Source of the DNA: Parabacteroides chinchillae
GTDB taxonomy: Bacteria; Bacteroidota; Bacteroidia; Bacteroidales; Tannerellaceae
Assembly (NCBI RefSeq): GCF_900108035.1
Contig: NZ_FNVS01000001.1
Coordinates: 186,001-250,000 of the forward strand
Reading direction: 5' to 3'
DNA: 64,000 bases
The notes under the pieces were generated by a model. The model saw only the letters and a list, made by a program, of their open reading frames with translations. It was not told the DNA's origin and did not search any database. Of this stretch, positions 1 through 8,624 are shown one piece after another. Both the position numbers and the translations under genes were made by a program. Numbering within the stretch: the first letter of the stretch is position 1; each line of letters begins with the position of its first letter.

Positions 1-1
1 A

Positions 2-325
2 ATGTTTTTCGATAATGAAAAATATTATGCTTTCGTAGAACGCTGTCGCAAAGAGGGTATTACTGTTCCTATTATTCCGGGAATCAAGCCGATAGTATTC
101 AAAAATCAACTGACCGTACTTCCTAAAATATTTCGTTCCGACATACCGGAAGCCTTTGCTTGCGAACTCCGCAAATGTAAAAACGACGAAGAAGCTAAAG
201 AAGTTGGTGTTGAATGGTGTATTCAACAATGTAAAGACCTGATCGCACATGGTGTGCCGAGCCTCCATTTTTATACGATGATGGCTTCGGACAGTGTTCA
301 AAAGATAGCAAAAGAAATATATTAA
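2..325 (+). CDS. metF: methylenetetrahydrofolate reductase, C-terminal part (cut by window edge)
   Basis: This is the last 107 residues of a MetF-type 5,10-methylenetetrahydrofolate reductase, a flavoprotein that makes 5-methyl-THF for methionine synthesis. The stretch IIPGIKPIVFKNQL, followed by LPKIFRSDIPE and the closing GVPSLHFYTMM, is the characteristic end of the TIM-barrel. The reading frame is open to the window's first base, so the real start lies upstream and the ATG at position 2 is internal. A strong hairpin terminator follows the stop codon directly. The family assignment rests on these conserved C-terminal motifs only. Confidence 0.88.
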   Translation: MFFDNEKYYAFVERCRKEGITVPIIPGIKPIVFKNQLTVLPKIFRSDIPEAFACELRKCKNDEEAKEVGVEWCIQQCKDLIAHGVPSLHFYTMMASDSVQKIAKEIY

Positions 326-328
326 AAG

Positions 329-366
329 AAAGGGCGTATTATATACATATCTATAATACGCCCTTT
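329..366 (+). terminator. intrinsic terminator after metF
   Basis: A 15-bp perfect inverted repeat (AAAGGGCGTATTATA at 329-343, its complement at 352-366) with an 8-nt loop begins four bases after the metF stop. It ends in CCCTTTCC rather than a long T run, but the stem is strong enough to act as a terminator. Confidence 0.75.
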
Positions 367-378
367 CCTGTTTGATTT

Positions 379-489
379 TTATATGCTATCTTCTCGGTTT
401 AATCCCAGTTGATAATTGGCCATAGCTGCAGCCATTTTAGTAATAGCCAAACCATTTATAAATAACGGATATTCATTTTTAATATCGAT
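379..489 (-). pseudogene. possible remnant of a gene 3' end
   Basis: On the minus strand a 36-codon open stretch runs from just after a stop (490-492) to a TAA at 379-381. It reads like the end of a real protein (YPLFINGLAITKMAAAMANY then QLGLNREDSI). There is no plausible full-length start and no upstream coding extension in any nearby frame. I read it as the decayed tail of a gene whose body has been lost. I cannot name the parent family. The rest of 382-620 shows no gene. Confidence 0.3.
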
Positions 490-622
490 TTATGTTTTTA
501 TAAACTTAATTCTTATTTCATAGATAACCATTTTCGGGTATCGTTATTTCTCTTATTCAATGGTTCCACCCGTATATATCAACAAGATGGAAGCTTTCTT
601 TTTCCTATGTATATTCATATAT

Positions 623-668
623 AAAAACAGTTGCTACCTTTCGTTTACATAACGCAAAGGCAGCAACT
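623..668 (-). terminator. terminator of the lemA-htpX operon
   Basis: On the minus strand a long imperfect hairpin (AGTTGCTGCCTTTGCGT pairing with ACGAAAGGTAGCAACT, one bulge) is followed by a T-rich tract (CTGTTTTTATATA). It lies about 95 bases beyond the htpX stop and fits a Rho-independent terminator for leftward transcription. Confidence 0.7.
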
Positions 669-761
669 ATCATTTTGTCATCAAAACATATTGTATAATA
701 TTTATTAATGCATAATATATTCGCAATAACCGCAATAAAAACCCACAAAATAATCAAATTA

Positions 762-1745
762 TCAGAATTGTTCCAATATTTGGATGCGCTTCCCTATAGG
801 TGGATGCGTAGCAAAAAGACCACTCAGGCCACTCAGAGCACTCTCTGCCTGTTTACCCGGATGTTCTATAAAAAGTTGTGCAACATCTTCACGATGAACA
901 GCTTCAATATCAGGGTCAGCTGAGATCTTCCTTAAAGCGCTAGCCAATGCACGAGGATTTTTAGTCATCTCTGCCGCACCGGCATCTGCCATGTATTCCC
1001 TTTTACGGGAAATTGCAAAGCGCATTAACATTGAAAAAAAATATCCCACCGCAGCAACCAACATTACCAAAACAATCACAATTGTTCCGTTCCCTTTTCC
1101 TTCCCTGTCCCGCGATGAGGTAAATGAAGAATAATAAACAGAGCGCATTGCTATCTGAGCCAACATGGCAAAAATTCCGACAAATACGATTGAAACAATA
1201 AGCAACCGTACATCCCGATTACGAATATGGGAAAGTTCATGGGCAATCACCGCTTCCAGTTCTTCATCATTTAACTTATCAATAATGCCCCGGGATAATG
1301 TTACAGTGTAGGTATTTTCATTAATTCCACTGGCAAAGGCATTCAAAGAATCGTCATCAATGATGTTCACTTTTGGCATTTTCATACCTTGAGCCATACA
1401 TAGGTTCTCCACCAAATTATACACACGCTTATTATCCTTTCGTTCCAACGGACGAGAGCCGGTTGCCGAATTGATAATACTGGTATTTGCAAAATAAGCA
1501 ATAATAAACCATAGCAAAACACCACCCAATACATACGGAGCAAAATGAATAAACATAGCCGTGGAATAACTCAACATTTGCGTCTGTGTCAGGCCATCAT
1601 CATTATAAGCCAGTAAAAGCAATAAATAACAAAACGCATACAACAGCCCTATCACCAGACAGGGAAAAAGGAAAAGCAAAAGCATGGAACGAAAATTATT
1701 CTGCCTCTGCTGTGTATGTATACCAACGTATTGCATCCTTATCAA
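762..1745 (-). CDS. htpX: HtpX-like M48 family membrane zinc metalloprotease
   Basis: Membrane-embedded zinc metalloprotease of the M48 (HtpX/Ste24) family, which in bacteria acts in membrane-protein quality control. The zinc site HELSH is at residues 169-173, followed by the RNRD typical of the family; the third ligand region is near EYMADAGAAEMT. The segment before the active site (YNLVENLCMAQGMKMPKVNI then DDDSLNAFASG) is diagnostic. Hydrophobic segments lie at about 20-46, 66-88, 180-202 and 225-245. At 327 aa it is somewhat longer than E. coli HtpX (293 aa). Its start codon overlaps the lemA stop by four bases (ATGA), so the two are translationally coupled. LemA-HtpX pairing is common in Bacteroidota, but the role of the pair is unknown. 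Confidence 0.9.
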   Translation of the reverse strand: MIRMQYVGIHTQQRQNNFRSMLLLFLFPCLVIGLLYAFCYLLLLLAYNDDGLTQTQMLSYSTAMFIHFAPYVLGGVLLWFIIAYFANTSIINSATGSRPLERKDNKRVYNLVENLCMAQGMKMPKVNIIDDDSLNAFASGINENTYTVTLSRGIIDKLNDEELEAVIAHELSHIRNRDVRLLIVSIVFVGIFAMLAQIAMRSVYYSSFTSSRDREGKGNGTIVIVLVMLVAAVGYFFSMLMRFAISRKREYMADAGAAEMTKNPRALASALRKISADPDIEAVHREDVAQLFIEHPGKQAESALSGLSGLFATHPPIGKRIQILEQF

Positions 1746-2308
1746 AACTTAATTTTCGGAGCCTCTTCCAACGTAGCACGCTGTTCACCTAAATCAAACA
1801 TTGTTTCTTTATGGAAACCGAACATATTGGCAATAATATTGGACGGGAAAGTTTGGATTGCATTATTCAGTTCCTTTGTTGCCGAATTGAAATAACGTCT
1901 TACAGAAGACAATTTGTTTTCCAGGTCTGCAATCTCTTCCTGCAGTTGAAGGAAATTTTGATTTGCTTTCAGGTCGGGATAAGCCTCCAAAGTGATCTTC
2001 AAGCCGGAAAGTGCGGAAGTCAGCATATTATCTGCTGCAATTTTTTCATCAATTGTTTTTGCATTAACGGCTCCGTTACGAGCATTGATGACTCTTTCTA
2101 ACGTTTCTTTTTCATGTGACGCATACCCTTTTACTGTTTCTACCAATTGCGGAATCAAATCATAACGTTGTTTTAACTGCACGTCGATATCAGCAAATGC
2201 ATTCTCCCGGTTGTTTCTCAGCTTCACCAAAGAGTTATACAATGAAATTACCCAAATAACAATAACCGCAACAACAGCGATAATAATAATTGATGTCATA
2301 GATGTCAA
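1742..2308 (-). CDS. lemA: LemA family protein
   Basis: LemA-type protein of 188 aa. It has an N-terminal membrane anchor (about residues 5-24, IIIIAVVAVIVIWVISLYNS) followed by a long helical domain with the family signature NRENAFADIDVQLKQRYDL then IPQLVETVKGYA, and a C-terminal half rich in heptad-like helices ending in FGFHKETMFDLGE. LemA proteins are thought to be membrane-anchored helical scaffolds; no enzymatic activity is known. It is the first gene of a two-gene operon with the HtpX-like protease. The two genes overlap by ATGA, suggesting joint function at the inner membrane. Confidence 0.92.
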   Translation of the reverse strand: MTSMTSIIIIAVVAVIVIWVISLYNSLVKLRNNRENAFADIDVQLKQRYDLIPQLVETVKGYASHEKETLERVINARNGAVNAKTIDEKIAADNMLTSALSGLKITLEAYPDLKANQNFLQLQEEIADLENKLSSVRRYFNSATKELNNAIQTFPSNIIANMFGFHKETMFDLGEQRATLEEAPKIKF

Positions 2309-2359
2309 AGTTTATAATTATACTTGTGGCAAACATACATAAAAAACAGATATTATTTC

Positions 2360-2367
2360 TACTTTTG
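2360..2367 (+). promoter_or_regulatory. -7 box of the GDSL esterase promoter
   Basis: TACTTTTG matches the Bacteroidota -7 consensus TAnnTTTG and lies 33 bases before the chosen ATG. No clear -33 TTTG is visible at the usual spacing, so support is partial. Confidence 0.5.
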
Positions 2368-2400
2368 TTCCATTACTAATTGAATATATCTAATTGTATC

Positions 2401-3075
2401 ATGAAAAAATTAATCGTATCGGCTATATGCCTTTTAAGTGCTACTCTCATTTCAGCCCAAACACCGGAATATAAAGATTGGGCCAATTTCGGTAAATTTA
2501 CAAAAGCGAACACAACCGTAGAGAAACCGGTGGCTGTATTTATGGGAAATTCCATTACTGAAGGATGGTGGAATAACAATCAGGCTTTTTTTACTTCCAA
2601 CAATTATGCAAACAGAGGTATCGGAGGACAGGTAACATCCCAGATGTTGGTGCGATTCCGTCCTGACGTAATCAATCTTCATCCGAAAGTAGTAGTTATT
2701 CTTGCCGGTATAAATGACATTGCATATAATGATTATGCCGTACCATTAAAGAACACGTTCGAAAACATAGCTTCAATGGCCGATCTTGCCCGGGCAAACA
2801 ATATTAAAGTTATCCTTTGCTCTACACTTCCGGCATACGAATTCCCTTGGCGTCCTGGTGTAAAGCCTGCTCCACTGGTAAAAGAATTAAACAATATGAT
2901 TAAGGATTACGCAGATAAAACAGGGGCTATTTATCTGGACTATTATACTGCAATGGTTGATGAACGAGGAGGTCTTTCTGCCGAAAATGCGTCAGACGGA
3001 GTACACCCTACCACCAAGGGATACAAAATCATGGAACCGATGGTAAAAGCAGCTATTGAAAAAGCATTGAAATAA
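2401..3075 (+). CDS. secreted GDSL/SGNH-family esterase
   Basis: SGNH-hydrolase of 224 aa with a signal peptide (MKKLIVSAICLLSATLISAQ), so it acts in the periplasm or outside. Block I is VFMGNSITEGW, where Ser replaces the second residue of GDSL and is the likely nucleophile. Block II contains GIGGQVTSQML, block III is VVILAGINDI (oxyanion Asn), and block V is DGVHPTTKGY with the catalytic Asp/His. I chose the ATG at 2401 rather than 2380 because it begins the signal peptide and follows a -7 box. Homologues in Bacteroidales are mostly annotated as acylhydrolases or sialate/xylan acetylesterases; the substrate cannot be told from sequence. The gene appears monocistronic. Confidence 0.88.
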   Translation: MKKLIVSAICLLSATLISAQTPEYKDWANFGKFTKANTTVEKPVAVFMGNSITEGWWNNNQAFFTSNNYANRGIGGQVTSQMLVRFRPDVINLHPKVVVILAGINDIAYNDYAVPLKNTFENIASMADLARANNIKVILCSTLPAYEFPWRPGVKPAPLVKELNNMIKDYADKTGAIYLDYYTAMVDERGGLSAENASDGVHPTTKGYKIMEPMVKAAIEKALK

Positions 3076-3102
3076 ATTTCCGGACAAGAATTCACTTTTA
3101 GT

Positions 3103-3147
3103 AAAAAGATCCCGATGATTTTATAAAACCATCGGGATCTTTTTTAT
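3103..3147 (+). terminator. intrinsic terminator after the GDSL esterase gene
   Basis: Stem AAAAAGATCCCGATG (3103-3117) pairs perfectly with 3130-3144, followed by a run of T. It separates the esterase gene from the trp promoter. Confidence 0.9.
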
Positions 3148-3222
3148 AAATGACCGGGATGATTTATTTATATCATAATAAAGGACACACAAATTATTTT
3201 TTCAAAAAAAACAGCAATACTA

Positions 3223-3253
3223 TTTGCAGATTATTATACAATCTCTATATTTG
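3223..3253 (+). promoter_or_regulatory. trp operon promoter
   Basis: A -33 TTTG (3223-3226) and a -7 TATATTTG (3246-3253) are separated by exactly 19 bp, a perfect match to the Bacteroidota housekeeping promoter. Transcription should start around 3260, shortly before the leader peptide ATG at 3275. Confidence 0.85.
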
Positions 3254-3274
3254 CTGCCGTAACAAGAGAACAAA

Positions 3275-3337
3275 ATGAAAACATTCATAGTAAATACATA
3301 TTGGTGGTGGCGCTCCGTACAACTCAAAAGTTCGTAA
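3275..3337 (+). CDS. trpL: trp operon leader peptide with three consecutive Trp codons
   Basis: A 20-codon ORF begins MKTFIVNTYWWWRS; the three TGG codons are at 3302-3310. It sits about 15 bases after the predicted start of transcription and 45 bases before an intrinsic terminator that precedes trpB. This is the arrangement of a ribosome-mediated attenuator: a ribosome stalled on the WWW codons when charged tRNA-Trp is scarce would alter folding of the leader so that the terminator does not form. A short hairpin (TTCGT at 3331-3335 with ACGAA at 3341-3345) covers the stop codon. I could not resolve a convincing antiterminator by eye. Confidence 0.85.
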   Translation: MKTFIVNTYWWWRSVQLKSS

Positions 3338-3382
3338 GGGACGAAGCCTATATGTATATACCTGAATAGTACAAAATACAAT

Positions 3383-3424
3383 AAAGAGGTCTGTCGCACT
3401 TGCGGCAGGCCTCTTTTCTTTTTA
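3383..3424 (+). terminator. trp attenuator terminator
   Basis: The stem AAAGAGGTCTGTCGC (3383-3397) pairs with GCGGCAGGCCTCTTT (3402-3416), using two G-U pairs, with a 4-nt loop, followed by TCTTTTT. It lies between the WWW leader peptide and trpB, as expected of an attenuator. Confidence 0.88.
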
Positions 3425-3463
3425 TCACAAAAACATAAAAACAACAAAATAAAAGAATCAAAG

Positions 3464-4648
3464 ATGAAAACGTATCAAGTAGACAAAAATGGTTACTACG
3501 GTGAATTTGGAGGAGCTTATGTCCCGGAAATCCTTCACCAATGCGTAAAAGATCTCCAGAATGCTTACCTCGAAGTATTGGATAGCGAAAGCTTCAAAGC
3601 TGAATACGATCAGTTGCTCCGCGATTACGTAGGCCGTCCTTCCCCCCTTTACCTTGCCAAGCGGTTAAGTAAAAAATACGGCTGCAAAATCTACCTCAAA
3701 CGGGAAGACCTGAATCATACGGGCGCCCACAAGATAAACAACACAATCGGGCAAATCCTATTGGCACGCCGGATGGGCAAAACCCGTATCATTGCAGAAA
3801 CAGGAGCCGGTCAGCATGGTGTTGCTACTGCCACTGTGTGCGCCCTGATGGACATGGAATGTATTGTGTACATGGGTAAAACGGACGTAGAACGTCAGCA
3901 CGCTAATGTACAAAAAATGGAGATGCTCGGCGCAACTGTTATTCCCGTCACCTCCGGCAACATGACACTGAAAGACGCCACAAACGAAGCCATTCGCGAC
4001 TGGTGTTGTCATCCCTCCGATACATATTACATCATCGGTTCTACTGTTGGTCCTCACCCCTATCCGGATATGGTTGCCCGCCTACAATCGGTTATCAGCG
4101 AAGAAATACGGAAACAGCTACAAGAAAAAGAAGGCCGGAATTATCCTGATTACCTGATTGCCTGTGTAGGCGGAGGAAGTAATGCAGCCGGAACCATCTA
4201 CCACCATATTGATGACAAACGCGTAAAGATCGTACTTGCCGAAGCCGGAGGAAAAGGTATCCATTCGGGCATGAGTGCCGCTACCATCCAACTTGGCAAA
4301 AAGGGTATCATCCATGGCGCCCGTACCCTGGTGATGCAAAGCGAAGACGGCCAGATAGAAGAGCCTTACTCCATTTCCGCCGGTCTGGATTATCCCGGTA
4401 TCGGACCAATTCATGCCAACCTGTCCGTCAGTCGCCGGGCAAAGATACTGGCCGTAGATGATGACGAGGCTTTAAAAGCCGCTTTCGAACTAACCGAACT
4501 TGAAGGCATTATCCCCGCATTGGAAAGCGCACATGCGCTGGGTGCTCTGCCTAAGGTTGATTTCAAAAAAGAAGACATTGTTGTACTGACAGTTTCAGGA
4601 CGTGGAGACAAGGATATGGAGACATATATCAATTATAAAAACAACTAA
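3464..4648 (+). CDS. trpB: tryptophan synthase beta chain
   Basis: TrpB of 394 aa, the PLP enzyme that joins indole and serine to make tryptophan. The PLP lysine is K90 in LNHTGAHKINN, the catalytic Glu is in AETGAGQHGVA, and the phosphate-binding glycine loop is CVGGGSNAAG. Length is normal for the family. It is the first gene of the trp operon here, well separated from trpA, which is last; the two products form the alpha-beta complex. The order trpB-E-G-D-C-F-A is usual in Bacteroidales. Expression should be governed by the attenuator just upstream. Confidence 0.97.
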   Translation: MKTYQVDKNGYYGEFGGAYVPEILHQCVKDLQNAYLEVLDSESFKAEYDQLLRDYVGRPSPLYLAKRLSKKYGCKIYLKREDLNHTGAHKINNTIGQILLARRMGKTRIIAETGAGQHGVATATVCALMDMECIVYMGKTDVERQHANVQKMEMLGATVIPVTSGNMTLKDATNEAIRDWCCHPSDTYYIIGSTVGPHPYPDMVARLQSVISEEIRKQLQEKEGRNYPDYLIACVGGGSNAAGTIYHHIDDKRVKIVLAEAGGKGIHSGMSAATIQLGKKGIIHGARTLVMQSEDGQIEEPYSISAGLDYPGIGPIHANLSVSRRAKILAVDDDEALKAAFELTELEGIIPALESAHALGALPKVDFKKEDIVVLTVSGRGDKDMETYINYKNN

Positions 4649-4685
4649 TTGAATATCATGTAAACTGGTATTAAATAACACCGTT

Positions 4686-6089
4686 ATGAACTATAAATTT
4701 AAAACAATAAGCAAGCGTGTGATGGGCGACCTTCATACCCCCGTAAGCATCTATCTGAAAGTGCGGGATATATACCCGGAGTCGGCGCTATTGGAAAGCT
4801 CTGATTTTCATGGAAATGAAAACAGCCTTTCTTACATAGCTCTTTGCCCTTTGGCCAGTATTGGCATCAACAATGGCGAATGTACGGCGGTCTATCCTGA
4901 CGGAAGTCGCAAAGTAAGTCCGATAACCGAAACGCATAACGTTGCAGATGCAATGAATGCCTTCCTGTCCAGTTTCAGCATAGAAGGAGCCGACCGGAAA
5001 GTTTGCGGTCTTTTTGGTTACACAGCCTTCGATGCCATACGCTATTTTGAGAATATCCCGGTCATGGAAGCGCACCACGAAGAAAATGATGCTCCCGACA
5101 TGCTATACATATTATATAAGTATATACTGGTCTTCAATCATTTTAAAAACGAACTCGCCTTGGTGGAATTGGTTATTGATGGCGAAAAAGGCAACCTGCA
5201 GGAAATCGAGACACTGATCGAAAACCGTAACTACGCCTCCTACAATTTTCAATCTGTCGGTAAAGAAACCTCTCCCATCACCGACGACGAATACAAAACA
5301 ATGGTGCGCCAGGGCATCCATCACTGCCTGCGTGGCGACGTTTTCCAAATCGTACTGAGCCGTCGCTTCGAGCAACCGTTTAAAGGGGATGATTTCAAGG
5401 TTTATCGTGCCCTGCGCAGTATCAATCCGTCACCTTATTTATTCTATTTTGATTTCGGAGGCTTCCGCATCTTCGGTTCTTCTCCGGAGACGCATTGCAA
5501 AGTAGCCGATGGACATGCCAGCATCGATCCGATTGCAGGAACAGCCTTCAGAACAGGAAATGTGGAAGTAGACCGCCAGCGTACCGAAGCGCTTCTGGCC
5601 GATCCGAAAGAGAATGCCGAGCATGTCATGCTGGTAGACCTTGCCCGAAACGATTTAAGCCGGAACGCACACGATGTACAAGTAGATTTCTATAAAGAGG
5701 TACAATATTACAGCCATGTAATCCACCTCGTATCACGTGTAAGCGGAGAGGTCGATCCGGAAAGTAACCCGGTGAAAACCTATATAGATACCTTTCCGGC
5801 CGGAACTTTGAGCGGTGCACCCAAAGTTCGTGCCATGCAGCTCATTACCGGGATAGAGAAACACAACCGCGGAGCTTACGGCGGCTGCATAGGATTTATC
5901 GGTATGGACGGCGATCTGAACCAAGCCATCACGATCCGCACTTTTGTGAGCCGCGGAAACGTCCTCTATTATCAGGCCGGCGCCGGCATAGTAGCCAAAA
6001 GCAATGACGAACGCGAACTGCAGGAGGTAAACAATAAGCTGGGAGCACTGAAAAAAGCAATCGACCTGGCCAATCAACTTATTAATTAA
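4686..6089 (+). CDS. trpE: anthranilate synthase component I
   Basis: Chorismate-using anthranilate synthase large subunit, 467 aa. It pairs with TrpG, which supplies ammonia from glutamine. The feedback-inhibition motif LLES is at residues 35-38 (LLESSDF), so inhibition by tryptophan is probably retained. The catalytic domain has DPIAGTAFRTG, ENAEHVMLVDLARND, FPAGTLSGAPKVRAM and the final GGCIGFIG and YYQAGAGIVAKS motifs. The second gene of the operon, it starts 37 bases after trpB. Confidence 0.97.
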   Translation: MNYKFKTISKRVMGDLHTPVSIYLKVRDIYPESALLESSDFHGNENSLSYIALCPLASIGINNGECTAVYPDGSRKVSPITETHNVADAMNAFLSSFSIEGADRKVCGLFGYTAFDAIRYFENIPVMEAHHEENDAPDMLYILYKYILVFNHFKNELALVELVIDGEKGNLQEIETLIENRNYASYNFQSVGKETSPITDDEYKTMVRQGIHHCLRGDVFQIVLSRRFEQPFKGDDFKVYRALRSINPSPYLFYFDFGGFRIFGSSPETHCKVADGHASIDPIAGTAFRTGNVEVDRQRTEALLADPKENAEHVMLVDLARNDLSRNAHDVQVDFYKEVQYYSHVIHLVSRVSGEVDPESNPVKTYIDTFPAGTLSGAPKVRAMQLITGIEKHNRGAYGGCIGFIGMDGDLNQAITIRTFVSRGNVLYYQAGAGIVAKSNDERELQEVNNKLGALKKAIDLANQLIN

Positions 6090-6140
6090 CCGGAGGCTTG
6101 ACAGAATAACACACAAATATAAATAAACAAATACAAGACA

Positions 6141-6716
6141 ATGAAGATTCTTTTATTCGATAATTACGATTCCTTCACCTATAATCTGCTTCATATACTG
6201 AAGGAACTGGACGCCGATGTAGAGGTGTACCGCAATGACAAGATTGCACTGGACGAAGTAGAACGTTTCGACAAGATTCTCCTTTCACCCGGCCCCGGCA
6301 TACCGGAAGAAGCCGGCATTCTGCTTCCTCTCATCCGCCGTTATGCGCCAACAAAAAGCATCCTGGGCGTCTGCCTTGGCGAGCAGGCCATCGGCGAAGC
6401 ATTCGGTGCAAAGCTAATCAACCTGGCGAACGTACACCACGGCGTTTGCTCAGACATCCGTGTCATCGCCCCCGATCCCCTTTTTGCAGGACTCGAACCC
6501 GGATTTCGCGCCGGGCGTTACCATTCGTGGGTCGTTTCGCACGAAAACTTCCCCGATTGCCTTGAAGTCACTGCCGAGGATTGCGAAGAAGGACAAATCA
6601 TGGCCCTGCGCCATCGGCGGTATGATGTCCGCGGCATACAATTTCATCCCGAATCCGTTCTTACCCCCAAAGGCAAGATCATTATAAGCAACTGGCTAAA
6701 AACATCATTTGCATGA
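6141..6716 (+). CDS. trpG: anthranilate synthase component II (glutamine amidotransferase)
   Basis: Class I glutamine amidotransferase subunit, 191 aa. Catalytic triad: Cys78 in LGVCLGEQ, with His169 and Glu171 in FHPESVLT. The N-terminal FDNYDSFTYNL and oxyanion loop LSPGPGIPEEAG are typical. It supplies ammonia to TrpE for anthranilate synthesis. The protein is free-standing, not fused to TrpD. Its stop overlaps the trpD start by ATGA (6713-6716). The folate enzyme PabA is very similar; operon context decides for TrpG. Confidence 0.96.
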   Translation: MKILLFDNYDSFTYNLLHILKELDADVEVYRNDKIALDEVERFDKILLSPGPGIPEEAGILLPLIRRYAPTKSILGVCLGEQAIGEAFGAKLINLANVHHGVCSDIRVIAPDPLFAGLEPGFRAGRYHSWVVSHENFPDCLEVTAEDCEEGQIMALRHRRYDVRGIQFHPESVLTPKGKIIISNWLKTSFA

Positions 6717-7708
6717 AAGATATATTGTACAGATTGTTCGAACATCAGTATCTGGGTCGTGACGAGGCACGCAGAATACTTCAGAACATCGCCGGAGGAA
6801 GTTACAACGACTCCCAGATAGCCAGCCTCATCACCGTATTTCTGATGCGCAACATTTCCGTAGAAGAACTGACGGGTTTCAGGGAAGCATTACTCGAAAT
6901 GCGAATTCCCATCGACCTTTCCGAGTACAAGCCTATCGACATAGTAGGTACGGGAGGCGACGGCAAGAACACATTCAACATCAGTACCTGTGCGTGTTTT
7001 GTAGTGGCAGGTGCAGGCTACAACGTAGTGAAGCACGGCAATTATGGAGCCACATCGGTAAGCGGAGCCAGCAATGTAATGGAACAGCACGGCGTTAAAT
7101 TTACAAACGAAATCGAGCATCTGCGCCGTTCCATCGGCGAGTGCCGCATCGCCTACCTGCATGCCCCACTCTTCAACCCTGCCTTGAAGGCTGTAGCCTC
7201 CGTTCGCAAAAGCCTGGGCGTGCGTAGTTTTTTCAACATGTTGGGGCCGTTGGTAAATCCTGTGATTCCGACCTATCAACTGTTAGGAGTCTACAACCTG
7301 CCACTGTTAAGGCTCTACAACTACACGTATCAAGAGAGCGGGACGCATTTCGCCGTAGTACACAGTCTGGACGGGTACGATGAAATTTCGCTTACGGCTG
7401 AATTTAAGGTTGCCATGGCAGAGAAAGAAAAACTCTACACCCCCGAAATGCTCGGACTTACCCGATGCACGGAAGCCGATCTGGACGGAGGAGCAACCGT
7501 AGACGATGCCGCCCGTATTTTTGATGCAGTCCTTTCGGGAACCGCCACACCTGCACAAACCAATTGTGTAATAGCAAATGCTGCATTCGCCATACAAGTA
7601 ATCTGTCCTGATAAAAAGATAGCGGATTGTCTCACGGAAGCAAAAGAGGCGCTTTTCAGCGGAAAAGCGTTAAAAACCTTCAAAAAGTTTGTATCACTGA
7701 ATAGCTGA
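6713..7708 (+). CDS. trpD: anthranilate phosphoribosyltransferase
   Basis: TrpD of 331 aa transfers phosphoribose from PRPP to anthranilate. The PRPP/metal loop GTGGDGKNTFNIST is near residue 80; KHGNYGATSVSGASNVMEQHG forms the adjacent anthranilate/phosphate region, and FNMLGPLVNP is conserved. It begins inside the trpG stop codon (four-base overlap), so translation is coupled. A 109-base gap before trpC shows no obvious signal. Confidence 0.96.
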   Translation: MKDILYRLFEHQYLGRDEARRILQNIAGGSYNDSQIASLITVFLMRNISVEELTGFREALLEMRIPIDLSEYKPIDIVGTGGDGKNTFNISTCACFVVAGAGYNVVKHGNYGATSVSGASNVMEQHGVKFTNEIEHLRRSIGECRIAYLHAPLFNPALKAVASVRKSLGVRSFFNMLGPLVNPVIPTYQLLGVYNLPLLRLYNYTYQESGTHFAVVHSLDGYDEISLTAEFKVAMAEKEKLYTPEMLGLTRCTEADLDGGATVDDAARIFDAVLSGTATPAQTNCVIANAAFAIQVICPDKKIADCLTEAKEALFSGKALKTFKKFVSLNS

Positions 7709-7817
7709 TCGCCCTGGATTGCCAGACAGGAAAAGATGCAGTAACTCCTTTTACTTGCTGCACAAGCATAAAGATGCAGCTGCAAGCAAAAGATATAGAA
7801 TAGAAATAAAACAGATT

Positions 7818-8624
7818 ATGAAAGATATATTAAACGATATTATAGTCAACAAACGTCTGGAGGTGGCACAACATAAACAGGCTGTTCCACTACAAACGAT
7901 GCTCGGCATGGCAAGCGACCGCCTCGACAGAGCGCCGCTCAGCATGCGGGCAGCGCTGGAGTCATCAGCTGGGATCATTGCGGAATTCAAACGAAAGAGT
8001 CCGTCGAAGGGATGGTTGTTTCCGAAAGCTGACGCAGCGGTTGTCGTGCCTTCTTACGAGGAGGGTGGTGCTGCAGCATGCTCCATCCTGACAGATCATA
8101 ATTTTTTTGGAGGTTCATTGGGTGATCTGCAAAAGGCGAGGCGCATATCCACGCTACCGTTGCTCAGGAAAGATTTCATTATTGATCCGTACCAACTATT
8201 TCAGGCCAGGGTAATGGGTGCCGATGCTGTTCTTCTGATTGCTGCCGCCCTCACCGTTGAAGAGTGCCGGCAATTAGCAGAGACGGCACACAGCCTGCAA
8301 CTGGAAGTACTGCTCGAAGTGCACTCCGCCGAAGAACTGGATCACTTGAATGATTGCATCGACATGCTGGGAGTAAACAATCGTAACCTCGGAACCTTCC
8401 ATACAGATGTGCAAAACTCCTTCCGTCTGGCAGAGAAGTTACGCGAACATGCGGAAAAGGAAACGAAAGCACCATTGCTAGTTTCGGAAAGCGGACTATC
8501 GGATGCCGAAACGATTATACGGCTGCGCGAAGGTGGATTCCGCGGATTCCTCATGGGTGAAGCGTTTATGAAAACCGGAAATCCGGGTGAAGCATTAACC
8601 CGGCTAATCCAACAATTATCATGA
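7818..8624 (+). CDS. trpC: indole-3-glycerol phosphate synthase
   Basis: TrpC of 268 aa closes the indole ring from CdRP. Signature EFKRKSPSKG (catalytic Lys) is near residue 60; other motifs are SILTDHNFFGGS, LLRKDFIIDPYQ, VLLEVHSAEEL, GVNNRNLGTF and LVSESGLSDAET. The frame is open further upstream to 7719, but I chose the ATG at 7818 because MKDILNDIIVNKRLEV is the normal N-terminus and the upstream extension is unlike the family. It is monofunctional (not fused to TrpF). The stop overlaps the trpF start by ATGA. Confidence 0.95.
   Translation: MKDILNDIIVNKRLEVAQHKQAVPLQTMLGMASDRLDRAPLSMRAALESSAGIIAEFKRKSPSKGWLFPKADAAVVVPSYEEGGAAACSILTDHNFFGGSLGDLQKARRISTLPLLRKDFIIDPYQLFQARVMGADAVLLIAAALTVEECRQLAETAHSLQLEVLLEVHSAEELDHLNDCIDMLGVNNRNLGTFHTDVQNSFRLAEKLREHAEKETKAPLLVSESGLSDAETIIRLREGGFRGFLMGEAFMKTGNPGEALTRLIQQLS

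Noticed and set aside
3220-3447. 75-aa minus-strand ORF over the trp leader
   Set aside because: It covers the promoter, leader peptide and attenuator, which explain the region better.
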